A stretch of DNA of 64,000 nucleotides from Tectiglobus sp965215755 (GTDB lineage: Bacteria; Pseudomonadota; Alphaproteobacteria; Rhizobiales; Hyphomicrobiaceae). Of this stretch, positions 54,171-62,558 are shown one piece after another. The notes beneath the pieces are model-generated. The model ran no database searches, had not been told where the DNA came from, and saw only the letters and a list, made by a program, of their open reading frames with translations. The stretch lies in the NCBI GenBank assembly GCA_965215755.1, contig OZ244119.1, positions 3,844,001 through 3,908,000 on the forward strand, written 5' to 3'. A program made the position numbers and the translations under genes. Numbering within the stretch: position 1 is the first letter of the stretch; each line of letters starts with the position of its first letter.

Positions 54171-54719
54171 CTATAGGCCGTCTTTGCCGCGCGCGATTGC
54201 GGCAATGCCTGTGCGTGAGACTTCCACGAGTCCCAAGTCAGCCATGATGCCGATGAAGCGTTCGATCTCGACCGAACGCCCGGTGAGCTGAAAGACGAAA
54301 TGCTCGGTGGATGCATCGATGACATCGGCCTTGAAGATTTCGGCCAATCGCAGAGCTTCAATGCGGTTGTCACCCTGGCCTGCAACTTTGATCAAGGCGA
54401 GTTCGCGTTCGAGTGACTCGCTCTCAAGTGTGAGATCCGTGACCCGATGGACGGGGACCATGCGCTCGAGCTGATGCTTGATCTGCATGATCACGCTGGC
54501 GGTTCCGCGGGTGATAATCGTGATGCGGGAAAGATGTTTTTCGTGCTCTGTCTCAGTGACCGTCAGGGAGTCGATGTTGTAGCCACGTCCAGAGAACAGG
54601 CCGATGACGCGGGCCAGGACACCAGGTTCGTTGTCGACAAGAATAGACAAGGTGCGTGAGACGATTTCTTGATCTGCAACGGGATCGGGATAGTGGGAAA
54701 GTGGTTGCGCTTGAGACAT
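54171..54719 (-). CDS. ilvH: Acetolactate synthase small (regulatory) subunit
   Basis: IlvH is the valine-sensing regulatory subunit that activates the IlvB catalytic subunit in isoleucine/valine synthesis. The N-terminal ACT domain is LSILVDNEPGVLARVIGLFSGRGYNIDSLTV at about residues 26-56. A second domain follows (IEALRLAEIFKADVIDASTEHFVFQLTG). Length of 182 is normal. It is on the same strand as ilvB but separated from it by a glutathione S-transferase gene. Confidence 0.96.
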   Translation of the reverse strand: MSQAQPLSHYPDPVADQEIVSRTLSILVDNEPGVLARVIGLFSGRGYNIDSLTVTETEHEKHLSRITIITRGTASVIMQIKHQLERMVPVHRVTDLTLESESLERELALIKVAGQGDNRIEALRLAEIFKADVIDASTEHFVFQLTGRSVEIERFIGIMADLGLVEVSRTGIAAIARGKDGL

Positions 54720-54769
54720 GGTGATTGATCTTTCGGTTCGGGATGCTGTCTGGCTCGTGCAGATGCGCG

Positions 54770-55459
54770 TCAGTTCAAATGTGGGCGGAGGTTTTCAATC
54801 GCAGGTTCGTCGACTTCATCAGCTGCGATGACCCAGGTCTCCTGAAGTGCCGCCTTACGCCATTCGATGAAAGCGGGGTGTTGGAGGACGGCATCCATGT
54901 ACACCCGGCTCTGTTCGTTCACTGGGAAGTCGTACGTATCAAGGCGCGTTACCACGGGCGCATACATAGCATCTGCAGCACTGAATTCGCCGTAGAGGAA
55001 TGCACCACCAGCCGCACTGCCATACTGCTGACGGGCGTCGGCCCAGTTGGTTTCAATGCGCGCAACATCAGCGGCCACGTCCGCTCCACGGTCTTTGCGG
55101 CTGTAACGTTTGCCGAGGTTCATGGGGCAAGCGCTGCGCAGCGCCATGTAACCCGAGTGCATCTCCGCACTAATCGATCTAGCGTGCGCGCGTGCCTTGT
55201 CATTCCCGGGCCAGATTTGTTTGTCTGGAAACTTCTCGTGCAGGTATTCAGCAATCGCGAATGTGTCCCAGACCAGGTGACCCTCATCTATTAGGAAGGG
55301 GACCTTTCCTGCAGGTGACAAGGCACGGATGTTTGCTGCCGTATCTGCTTCATCCAGTGGGATGACTGTTTCTTGGAATGCAAGATCAGATGCACGCATG
55401 AGGATCCATGCGCGCAGAGACCATGATGAGTAGAGTTTATTCCCAATATAGAGGTGCAC
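54770..55459 (-). CDS. Glutathione S-transferase family protein
   Basis: A 229-residue GST. The thioredoxin-fold N-domain begins VHLYIGNKLYSSWSLRAW, where the catalytic serine of this group lies in YSSWS, with cis-proline region GKVPFL and EYLHEKFPDKQIW. The C-terminal helical domain has the FLYGEFSAADAMYAPVV capping motif. GTG 55459 is chosen because GGAG lies six bases upstream and it gives the family's usual N-terminus. The frame stays open 53 codons further (to 55618), including an ATG, but that extension has no match in the family. It interrupts the ilvB-ilvH pair; a perfect hairpin (55591-55613) lies upstream. Confidence 0.87.
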   Translation of the reverse strand: MHLYIGNKLYSSWSLRAWILMRASDLAFQETVIPLDEADTAANIRALSPAGKVPFLIDEGHLVWDTFAIAEYLHEKFPDKQIWPGNDKARAHARSISAEMHSGYMALRSACPMNLGKRYSRKDRGADVAADVARIETNWADARQQYGSAAGGAFLYGEFSAADAMYAPVVTRLDTYDFPVNEQSRVYMDAVLQHPAFIEWRKAALQETWVIAADEVDEPAIENLRPHLN

Positions 55460-55648
55460 GGTTATCTCCACCGGCGTTTGTCTGGGAGCGTTGAGACGGC
55501 TTTGCGCCGCCTCACGATCCGCGTCAGATTTCAGGTGCATTGACGTGGCATTCGCACTCGAAGATGAGTTGGAATTCGCGCCAAAGGTGCCACCTCGCTC
55601 GGTGGGCGAGGTGAACATTCGTCGGACTGGAAAGTCACAGATGGTGGC

Positions 55649-57415
55649 TTAGACCAGCATCTTGCCTTCCTTGTCGATGGCTGAGCCAATGTCTTCGTCG
55701 GACACTTCATCGCCGAGGAGCATCTCGTTGTGAGCCTTGCCTGATGGGATCATCGGGAAGCAATTTGCTAGATTGGCAACGCGGCAGTCGAATAGCACTG
55801 GACCTGGTGTGTTGATCATTTCCATGATCGCGTCATCCAGATCGGCCGGATTGTCACAGATCATTCCGGTCGCGCCATACGCATCAGCGAGTTTTACAAA
55901 GTCCGGAAGCGATTCCGTGTAGCTCTCTGAATACCGATTGCCGTGCAGCAGCTGCTGCCATTGGCGGACCATACCCATGTACTGGTTATTCAAGATCATG
56001 ACCTTGACCGGCAGGTCGTATTGAATGGCTGTCGACATCTCCTGAATGTTCATCAGGATGGATGCGTCGCCCGCAACATCAACAACCAAGGCTTTCGGAT
56101 GCGCAAGCTGCACGCCAATGGCAGCCGGCAGTCCGTATCCCATGGTGCCCAGTCCTCCGGATGTCATCCAGCGATTGGGTTTGTCAAAATGGATGAATTG
56201 AGCCGCCCACATCTGGTGCTGGCCGACCTCGGTCGTGATGTAAGTCTCGCGGTCCTTGGTCAATTCATGCAGTCGTTCGACCGCGTACTGCGGCATGATG
56301 AAATCATTTGATTTCTTGTACCCGAGTGACTTTCGTCCGCGCCAGGTATCAATCTGCTTCCACCACTGCTTGTGCGCGGATTTATCGACCTGAGGGGCCT
56401 GTGACTTCCATTCGGCAATGAGATCTTCCAAGACATAGGCGCAGTCACCGATGATCGGGACGTCAGCGCGCACGTTCTTACCGATTGACGACGGGTCAAT
56501 GTCGATATGAATGCGTTTCGAGTTGGGTGAGAACGCATCGAGACGCCCTGTAATGCGGTCGTCAAAGCGTGCTCCGATCGCAATCATGACATCGCAATCG
56601 TGCATGGCCATGTTGGATTCATACGTCCCGTGCATGCCGAGCATGCCGAGCCACTCCTTGCCACTGGCGGGATAGGCACCCAGCCCCATCAATGTTGAGG
56701 TGACCGGATAGCCTGTTAACTTAACAAGCTCGCGGAGCAGCTGTGAGGCTTTTGGACCGGAGTTGATCACACCGCCGCCGGTGTAAAAGATCGGGCGTTT
56801 GGCACCGGCCATCAGCTGGATGGCTTGCTTGATCTCCGACGCTTCCGCCTTCAGGCGCGGCTGGTAGGTCTTATGTTGGATATTCGATGGGCCGACATAG
56901 TTTCCGCTGGCAAACTGCACGTCCTTCGGGATGTCGATGACGACTGGCCCAGGGCGACCAGACCGCGCGACATAGAAGGCCTCATGCAAAACGCGGGCGA
57001 GATCATCGGGGCTCTTCACGAGGTAGTTGTGTTTGGTGCAAGAGCGCGTGATACCGACGGTGTCGCACTCCTGGAAAGCATCCGAGCCGATGAGGTGGGT
57101 CGGGACCTGTCCCGTGATGCAAACAAGTGGGATTGAATCCATCAGTGCATCGGTCAAGCCGGTTACGGCATTCGTGGCGCCTGGACCTGATGTCACCAGG
57201 ATAACCCCAACCTTGCCTGTCGACCGCGCGTAACCCTCAGCCGCATGAACGGCGCCACCTTCCTGTCGAACCAGAACGTGGCGAACCTTCTCCTGCTGGA
57301 AAATCTCGTCGTAAATCGGGAGTACCGCGCCGCCAGGATAGCCGAACACGATCTCGACACCCTGATCCGCCAGTGCCTGCGTGACCATTTCAGCGCCGGT
57401 CATTGTCCGTGCCAT
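55649..57415 (-). CDS. ilvB: Acetolactate synthase large (catalytic) subunit
   Basis: A 588-residue thiamine-diphosphate enzyme making acetolactate or acetohydroxybutyrate. The ThDP-binding glutamate lies in FGYPGGAVLPIYDEI near residue 25. The FAD/central domain and the ThDP motif GDASILMNIQEMSTA (GDx25-30N) near 440 are present, followed by NNQYMGMVRQWQ near 468. ATG 57415 has AGGAGG directly upstream; the earlier start at 57508 would nearly touch the miaA stop and is unsupported. It lies 96 bases downstream of miaA and upstream of the GST and ilvH genes. No leader peptide was recognised. Confidence 0.97.
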   Translation of the reverse strand: MARTMTGAEMVTQALADQGVEIVFGYPGGAVLPIYDEIFQQEKVRHVLVRQEGGAVHAAEGYARSTGKVGVILVTSGPGATNAVTGLTDALMDSIPLVCITGQVPTHLIGSDAFQECDTVGITRSCTKHNYLVKSPDDLARVLHEAFYVARSGRPGPVVIDIPKDVQFASGNYVGPSNIQHKTYQPRLKAEASEIKQAIQLMAGAKRPIFYTGGGVINSGPKASQLLRELVKLTGYPVTSTLMGLGAYPASGKEWLGMLGMHGTYESNMAMHDCDVMIAIGARFDDRITGRLDAFSPNSKRIHIDIDPSSIGKNVRADVPIIGDCAYVLEDLIAEWKSQAPQVDKSAHKQWWKQIDTWRGRKSLGYKKSNDFIMPQYAVERLHELTKDRETYITTEVGQHQMWAAQFIHFDKPNRWMTSGGLGTMGYGLPAAIGVQLAHPKALVVDVAGDASILMNIQEMSTAIQYDLPVKVMILNNQYMGMVRQWQQLLHGNRYSESYTESLPDFVKLADAYGATGMICDNPADLDDAIMEMINTPGPVLFDCRVANLANCFPMIPSGKAHNEMLLGDEVSDEDIGSAIDKEGKMLV

Positions 57416-57511
57416 CTTATCCTCCTGTTGCAATGGATGTGCTGACCCGCACCAATTGCTGGCGGCGGGCCGAGCAGGCTTGCTAGAAGGATAATGAGTG
57501 AGTTTCAAGAT

Positions 57512-58435
57512 CTAATGTATGATTGGCAAAATATTGTCCGTCAAACTTTCCAATTGTTGCGGAGATATCCACTTCCAAGACATCATATTGCTTTTCAGCC
57601 AAGTTGACTGTCGTTTGATGTAGTTTCGGGTTTCGGTTTTGGTGGCTTCTACGGCGACGGCCAATTCTATGTCTCCGCGAATGTGCGCGAGGAGGGGTTG
57701 AACGCCTAAAGCTCTCATGATCGGGAGGGATGGGTCATATTTTTTCTTGGACAGCGCGATGACTTCTTCAATGGCCCCACCGGCGAGCATCTGGTCAAAG
57801 CGGGTGTCGCTGCGGCGGTAGAGTTCATCGCGCGGCATATCGATCACGATCTTGACCGTTGCTGTTGGCGGGACGACGGGGACACCTGGGATCCGCTGCC
57901 AGTCTGCGAGTGATTGTCCGGTCGCATCGATCACCTCTAGCGCGCGGACCAGGCGCTGGGTATCGGTGGCATGTAGCCTGGATGCCATGACAGGATCTTT
58001 CGTGCCTAGGATGGCATGAAGTTCTTCCGGAGGCAGGCGCTGAGCCTCGGCCCGCCAGTGTTGACGCACCGTCCTTGGGATCTGTGGGATGGGAGAGAGC
58101 CCTTCAAGAATGGCTCGGAAATATAACCCTGTCCCCCCTACAAGTATTGGCAGCTTGCCGCCTTCAACACATTCAGCAATGACCTTTTCCGCATCCTGGG
58201 CAAATCGGCCAGCTGAGTAGGGCGTATGGCCCGGGACGAAGCCATAGAGCGCATGGGTAGCAGTCGCAAGATCGGTGTCGGAGGGGCGCGCTGTCAGCAC
58301 ACGCAGATCCTCGTAAACCTGCATGCTATCGGCGTTGATGATAACGCCGTCGACTTTCTCAGCAATGTCCAGGGCAAGTTGCGACTTGCCGCTTGCAGTT
58401 GGACCTGCGATTAAAATAGCCCGGTACTTCGACAT
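57512..58435 (-). CDS. miaA: tRNA dimethylallyltransferase
   Basis: MiaA adds a dimethylallyl group to A37 of tRNAs reading UNN codons. The 307-residue product has the P-loop LIAGPTASGKSQLA near residue 7, the NADSMQVYEDLRVLTARPS motif near 34, the HALYGFVP segment near 60 and the IKRQSTWLKSN region at the C-terminal side. ATG 58435 with GGAAGG immediately upstream is chosen. It precedes ilvB on the same strand and is divergent from serB. Confidence 0.96.
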   Translation of the reverse strand: MSKYRAILIAGPTASGKSQLALDIAEKVDGVIINADSMQVYEDLRVLTARPSDTDLATATHALYGFVPGHTPYSAGRFAQDAEKVIAECVEGGKLPILVGGTGLYFRAILEGLSPIPQIPRTVRQHWRAEAQRLPPEELHAILGTKDPVMASRLHATDTQRLVRALEVIDATGQSLADWQRIPGVPVVPPTATVKIVIDMPRDELYRRSDTRFDQMLAGGAIEEVIALSKKKYDPSLPIMRALGVQPLLAHIRGDIELAVAVEATKTETRNYIKRQSTWLKSNMMSWKWISPQQLESLTDNILPIIH

Positions 58436-58498
58436 TCCTTCCTGCCAATCGATCATTCAGATTTCGGCGCTGCCACTCACTGCGACGGGAGCCCTCTT

Positions 58499-59419
58499 AT
58501 GTCTCACATGCCTCGCGCCATAGTATTCACGTGTTCGCCGGCAGCGCCGTGCTTGTCACTTGACAGAATTCTGGCACTCAAGGGCCTGTCTCTGGTTGGT
58601 GCCTTGCCGGATCCCAATTGGTTGAAGCCGAGCATTGCTCTTGAGCTCCAGGTTAGCATATCGGCCGATGTTGTTGCTACGGTAATTGCTGCGCTTCGGG
58701 ACGAGCTCAGCCGCGAATCGATCGACGTCAACTGTATCGATGTCGGGCCGGATCGACGCAAGAAACTTTTAATCGCGGACATGGATTCAACCATCATCCA
58801 GCAGGAATGTATTGACGAGATTGCCGCGTTTGCGGGTGTCGGGGAGCAGGTCAGTCAAATCACTGAACGCGCGATGCGGGGTGAAGTTGACTTTGACGGT
58901 GCATTGCGCGAACGCGTCGGCCTCCTCCGCGGGCTCCAGGAGGTTGATCTTCATAGTGTGATTGATGAGCGCCTGCAGTTGACGGGTGGAGCAAAAGCAC
59001 TGGTTCAGACGATGAAGGCACACGGTGCTTATTGTGCACTGGTGTCAGGCGGGTTCCGGTTTTTCACGTCGCGGATCAGGCAGCTGGTGGGCTTCGACGA
59101 AGATCACGCTAATACTCTCGTGTTTGATGATGATCAGCTCACAGGCACGGTTCAGGATCCCATTCTTGGTCGTGAGGCAAAGCTGCAACGCCTGAACGCC
59201 ATCCTCAATGAGAGGAATCTAAGACCATCTGCCAGTCTGGCGGTCGGCGATGGTGCCAATGATCTTGCTATGATTGAGCGGGCTGGTTTAGGGGTCGCGT
59301 TTCGTGCAAAGCCAATTGTTGCAGCCCAGGCTGATGCGGAAATTCGGCATTGCGATTTGACAGGCTTGCTATATTTGCAGGGCTATACGGAAGATGAGAT
59401 CGTCATCAGCACAACTTGA
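58499..59419 (+). CDS. serB: Phosphoserine phosphatase
   Basis: SerB dephosphorylates O-phosphoserine to serine. The HAD motif I is D94-M-D96-S-T near residue 94, motif II SGGFRFF near 183, and motif III/IV GDGANDLAMIERAGLG near 259. The N-terminal 85 residues resemble an ACT-like regulatory domain. Length is 306. It is divergent from miaA, with 63 bases between the starts. Confidence 0.95.
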   Translation: MSHMPRAIVFTCSPAAPCLSLDRILALKGLSLVGALPDPNWLKPSIALELQVSISADVVATVIAALRDELSRESIDVNCIDVGPDRRKKLLIADMDSTIIQQECIDEIAAFAGVGEQVSQITERAMRGEVDFDGALRERVGLLRGLQEVDLHSVIDERLQLTGGAKALVQTMKAHGAYCALVSGGFRFFTSRIRQLVGFDEDHANTLVFDDDQLTGTVQDPILGREAKLQRLNAILNERNLRPSASLAVGDGANDLAMIERAGLGVAFRAKPIVAAQADAEIRHCDLTGLLYLQGYTEDEIVISTT

Positions 59420-59476
59420 AACATTGCTCAGCGCAGATCACACTGCTCGGCACTTGGCAAAGTAGGGGCGCGGGGC

Positions 59477-60499
59477 ATGGAACCAATCGTTGCAATAATC
59501 GTCGGCTTCGGATTGTTGATTCTCGGGGGCGAGTTGTTGGTGCGTGGGGCGGTGCGTGTCGCTGAAATGCTGGGGGTGTCGCCGCTGCTGATCGGGATTG
59601 TGCTGGTTGGGTTCGGAACATCTGCACCAGAGATGGCGACATCTATCCATGCGGCCAAGTCTGGTTCACCCGGGATTGCGGTGGGCAACTTCGTTGGCTC
59701 CAGCATTTCTAATATTCTGCTCATTCTCGGCCTGTCGGCGTTGATGCTACCAATAGCTGTTTCATCTCGTGCCTTAGTGCGGGATGGCACCATGGTGGTT
59801 CTCACGGCGGTGGCCTTCTCAGCAATTAGTTTGTCGATGCCACTCAATCCGCAAGTGGGGGCTGTGCTCTTGCTGTGGTTAGCGGCGTATCTCTTTTATG
59901 CTTGGCGTCAGGAGCGCGTCGTTGCAGGAGCTGACCCAACAAGTGCTGTTCAAAAAGGCGAGGCTCACGGGCAGTTGCGCAATCTGCCAACCGGTGCAAG
60001 GGCGGCTGCCCGGATACGCTCTGCGATTCCTCCGGTGTTCGCTTTCTTGATGGCGTTGGCCGGTTTGGCAGTCTTGATCTTTGGCGGCGGAGTGTTGGTC
60101 GATGGAGCTGTCGCGCTCGCGCGTCAGTATGGGATTTCAGAAACGATTATCGGTCTGACTATCGTTGCTGTTGGAACGTCCATGCCGGAACTCGTGACAT
60201 CCATCGTGGCTGCCGCACGTGGGCATCAGGCTGTCGCTCTTGGCAACATTCTCGGTTCGAATATTTACAATATTTTGGGAGTTGGCGGCCTGACAGCCCT
60301 TGTAGCCCCAACTGTCGTTCCAGCCCGGATCGCGACCTTTGACAACGCCGTTATGGTTGGCGCCGCCATACTTCTTATGGTTTTCGCGCGCTCAGGCTTT
60401 CGCATCAATCGGTTCGAGGGTCTTGTCCTCTTCGGGTGCTATGCAGGCTATATCTATTGGCTCGTGCACGATAAGTTGCCCGCTGGGATGTTTGGCTAA
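59477..60499 (+). CDS. Calcium/sodium antiporter (CaCA family)
   Basis: A 340-residue inner-membrane antiporter with ten or so helices. The two alpha repeats are present: GFGTSAPEMATSIHAA...GNFVGSSISNILLILG near residues 49-90 and AVGTSMPELVTSIVAA...GNILGSNIYNILGVGG near 231-275. The conserved acidic residues (PE in each repeat) bind the cation. A soluble loop lies near residues 145-185. It resembles YrbG and presumably exchanges Ca2+ for Na+ or H+. It converges with the Atm1-like ABC gene. Confidence 0.92.
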   Translation: MEPIVAIIVGFGLLILGGELLVRGAVRVAEMLGVSPLLIGIVLVGFGTSAPEMATSIHAAKSGSPGIAVGNFVGSSISNILLILGLSALMLPIAVSSRALVRDGTMVVLTAVAFSAISLSMPLNPQVGAVLLLWLAAYLFYAWRQERVVAGADPTSAVQKGEAHGQLRNLPTGARAAARIRSAIPPVFAFLMALAGLAVLIFGGGVLVDGAVALARQYGISETIIGLTIVAVGTSMPELVTSIVAAARGHQAVALGNILGSNIYNILGVGGLTALVAPTVVPARIATFDNAVMVGAAILLMVFARSGFRINRFEGLVLFGCYAGYIYWLVHDKLPAGMFG

Positions 60500-60534
60500 C
60501 TTTCGGTTGCAGGTTCATCAGGCCGCTATTTTGT

Positions 60535-62484
60535 TCATGCGTCGTCCGATAGGCGGTATTGTCCGCCGCGAATGGCGCCTGTTTTTTCCGCTTCTTCGAG
60601 AGTTCGGGCGAGCTCTGCGCGGGCTTGCTCAGCTTTTTGTTGCTGTTGCCAGAGCGATGCATAGAGGCCGTCGCGTTGCATCAGGTCGCTATGAGTGCCT
60701 TCCTCAACCAAAACACCCTTCTCCAGCACCAGGATCTTGTCGGCATGGACGATGGTAGACAGGCGATGCGCTATGACGAGAGACGTGCGGCCGCGCGAGA
60801 CCTGATCAAGAGCATCTTGAATGTCTCGTTCCGTCTGGCTATCGAGGGCACTCGTTGCTTCATCCAGCATCAGGATCGGTGGGGCTTTGAGGATGGTGCG
60901 GGCAATGGCCATCCGCTGCTTTTCACCACCCGATAGTTTCAGACCGCGCTCGCCGACCATCGTCTGATAGCCTTCCGGAAGTTGATCGATAAATGTCTCG
61001 ATCTGCGCGAGGCGAGCGGCCTCAAAGACCTCGTCATCCGTGGCGCTCGGACGACCGTAGCGAATGTTGTACATAATCGTGTCATTGAACAGGACTGTGT
61101 CTTGCGGCACGACACCAATATGCGTGCGCAACGAGGCTTGCGTAACATCCTGGATATCCTGGCCATCGATCAAGACCCGACCCTTCTGGATGTCGTAGAA
61201 CCGGAAGAGGATGCGGCTAATGGTTGATTTGCCGGCACCGGACGGACCGACGAGTGCAACCATGCTGCCCGGAGCGACTTCGAACGAAAGATCTTTCAGA
61301 ATGGGGCGATCCGGGTCATAGGCGAACGAGACGTTCTCAAATTTGATCCGCGCGCTTTCGACAGTCATCGGTTTTGCGCCGGGCTTATCGGTGATCTCCG
61401 GGTATTGATCCAACAGCGCGAACATTGTCTCCAGGTCGACTAGTCCCTGGCGCAGTTCGCGATAGACGAACCCCATGAAGTTGAGCGGCATGTAGAGCTG
61501 GATTAGCAGCGCATTGATCATCACGAAGTCACCGATGGTGTGAGCGCCGGACATGACGCCATGCGCTGCAAGCACCATGCAGATCGTCATGCCGGTCGTG
61601 AATATGATCGATTGGCCGGAGTTCAAAATGCCGAGTGAGTAGTACGTTTGAATGGCCGCACGTTCATAACGCGCCATGGACTCGTCAAACCGTGATGCCT
61701 CCATGTTTTCGTTGCCGAAGTACTTGACGGTTTCGAAGTTCAAAAGGCTGTCAATCGCCTTGGTGTTGGCTTCGGTATCGCTGTCGTTCATTTCACGTCG
61801 GATGGTGATCCGCCATTCGGTAGCGGCCAACGTGAACCAGATGTAGAGCACCACCGTGATAACGACGACAATGACGTAGATTGCGTTGAAAAAGTAGAGC
61901 AGCACGCCCGCAAGAAAAATGAGCTCCAGGATGGTCGGTCCAAGATTGAGCACGCCCATGCGCAGGATCAGCTCGATGGCTCGTGTCGCACGTTCGATGA
62001 CACGCGACAGGCCGCCCGTGCGCCGCTCCAGATGAAAGCGCAGCGACAGCTGGTGAAGGTGGCGAAATGTGCGGTTGTTGAGTGAGCGAACGGCGTGTTG
62101 GCCGACGGCGGTGAACAAGACGTCACGGATCTGCGTCAGCACAACCATGAGTACCCGCCCGATGCCATAGGCGACGATCAATGCCGTCGCACCAAGCGCA
62201 ATGTTTGAGACAGTCACGGCGTTGCTACCGGAAGCATTACCGGTGAGAGCGTCTGTGGCGTATTTGTAGAATACCGGCACAAGGACAGTGACCAGCTTGG
62301 CCAGGACAAGCAGGACCGCGGCAAAAACGACGCGAGTTCTGAGGTCGGGGCGGTCCGCTGGCCAGACAAACGGCATAAGGCCAAGCATCACAAATGCATG
62401 GCTTTTGCGTCGGGTTTCGGCAGTGGCATGTTCTGCGGAAGCGGAATCCGCCTTTGAGGGCGGGGCCGCCCGATCCTGTTGCAT
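60535..62484 (-). CDS. ABC transporter, Atm1/HMT1-type fused permease-ATPase
   Basis: A 649-residue half-transporter. Six transmembrane helices lie between about residues 45 and 360. The C-terminal nucleotide-binding domain carries Walker A LVGPSGAGKSTISR near 420, the signature KLSGGEKQRMAIAR near 520, and Walker B ILMLDEATSALD near 540. The TMD segment LLNFETVKYFGNENMEASRF is a hallmark of Atm1/HMT1 exporters, which move glutathione-linked sulfur or metal compounds. Exact substrate not determinable. Confidence 0.92.
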   Translation of the reverse strand: MQQDRAAPPSKADSASAEHATAETRRKSHAFVMLGLMPFVWPADRPDLRTRVVFAAVLLVLAKLVTVLVPVFYKYATDALTGNASGSNAVTVSNIALGATALIVAYGIGRVLMVVLTQIRDVLFTAVGQHAVRSLNNRTFRHLHQLSLRFHLERRTGGLSRVIERATRAIELILRMGVLNLGPTILELIFLAGVLLYFFNAIYVIVVVITVVLYIWFTLAATEWRITIRREMNDSDTEANTKAIDSLLNFETVKYFGNENMEASRFDESMARYERAAIQTYYSLGILNSGQSIIFTTGMTICMVLAAHGVMSGAHTIGDFVMINALLIQLYMPLNFMGFVYRELRQGLVDLETMFALLDQYPEITDKPGAKPMTVESARIKFENVSFAYDPDRPILKDLSFEVAPGSMVALVGPSGAGKSTISRILFRFYDIQKGRVLIDGQDIQDVTQASLRTHIGVVPQDTVLFNDTIMYNIRYGRPSATDDEVFEAARLAQIETFIDQLPEGYQTMVGERGLKLSGGEKQRMAIARTILKAPPILMLDEATSALDSQTERDIQDALDQVSRGRTSLVIAHRLSTIVHADKILVLEKGVLVEEGTHSDLMQRDGLYASLWQQQQKAEQARAELARTLEEAEKTGAIRGGQYRLSDDA

Positions 62485-62558
62485 TAATCTATCCCTACCG
62501 AGAACGGGCGGATCGCGCGCGTTCCGTTTATCGCAACGATAGCAGAGGTGGGATTAGA

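Noticed and set aside
55460..55618. N-terminal 53-residue extension of the glutathione S-transferase
   Set aside because: A well-placed GGAG supports GTG 55459, and the family N-terminus begins there.
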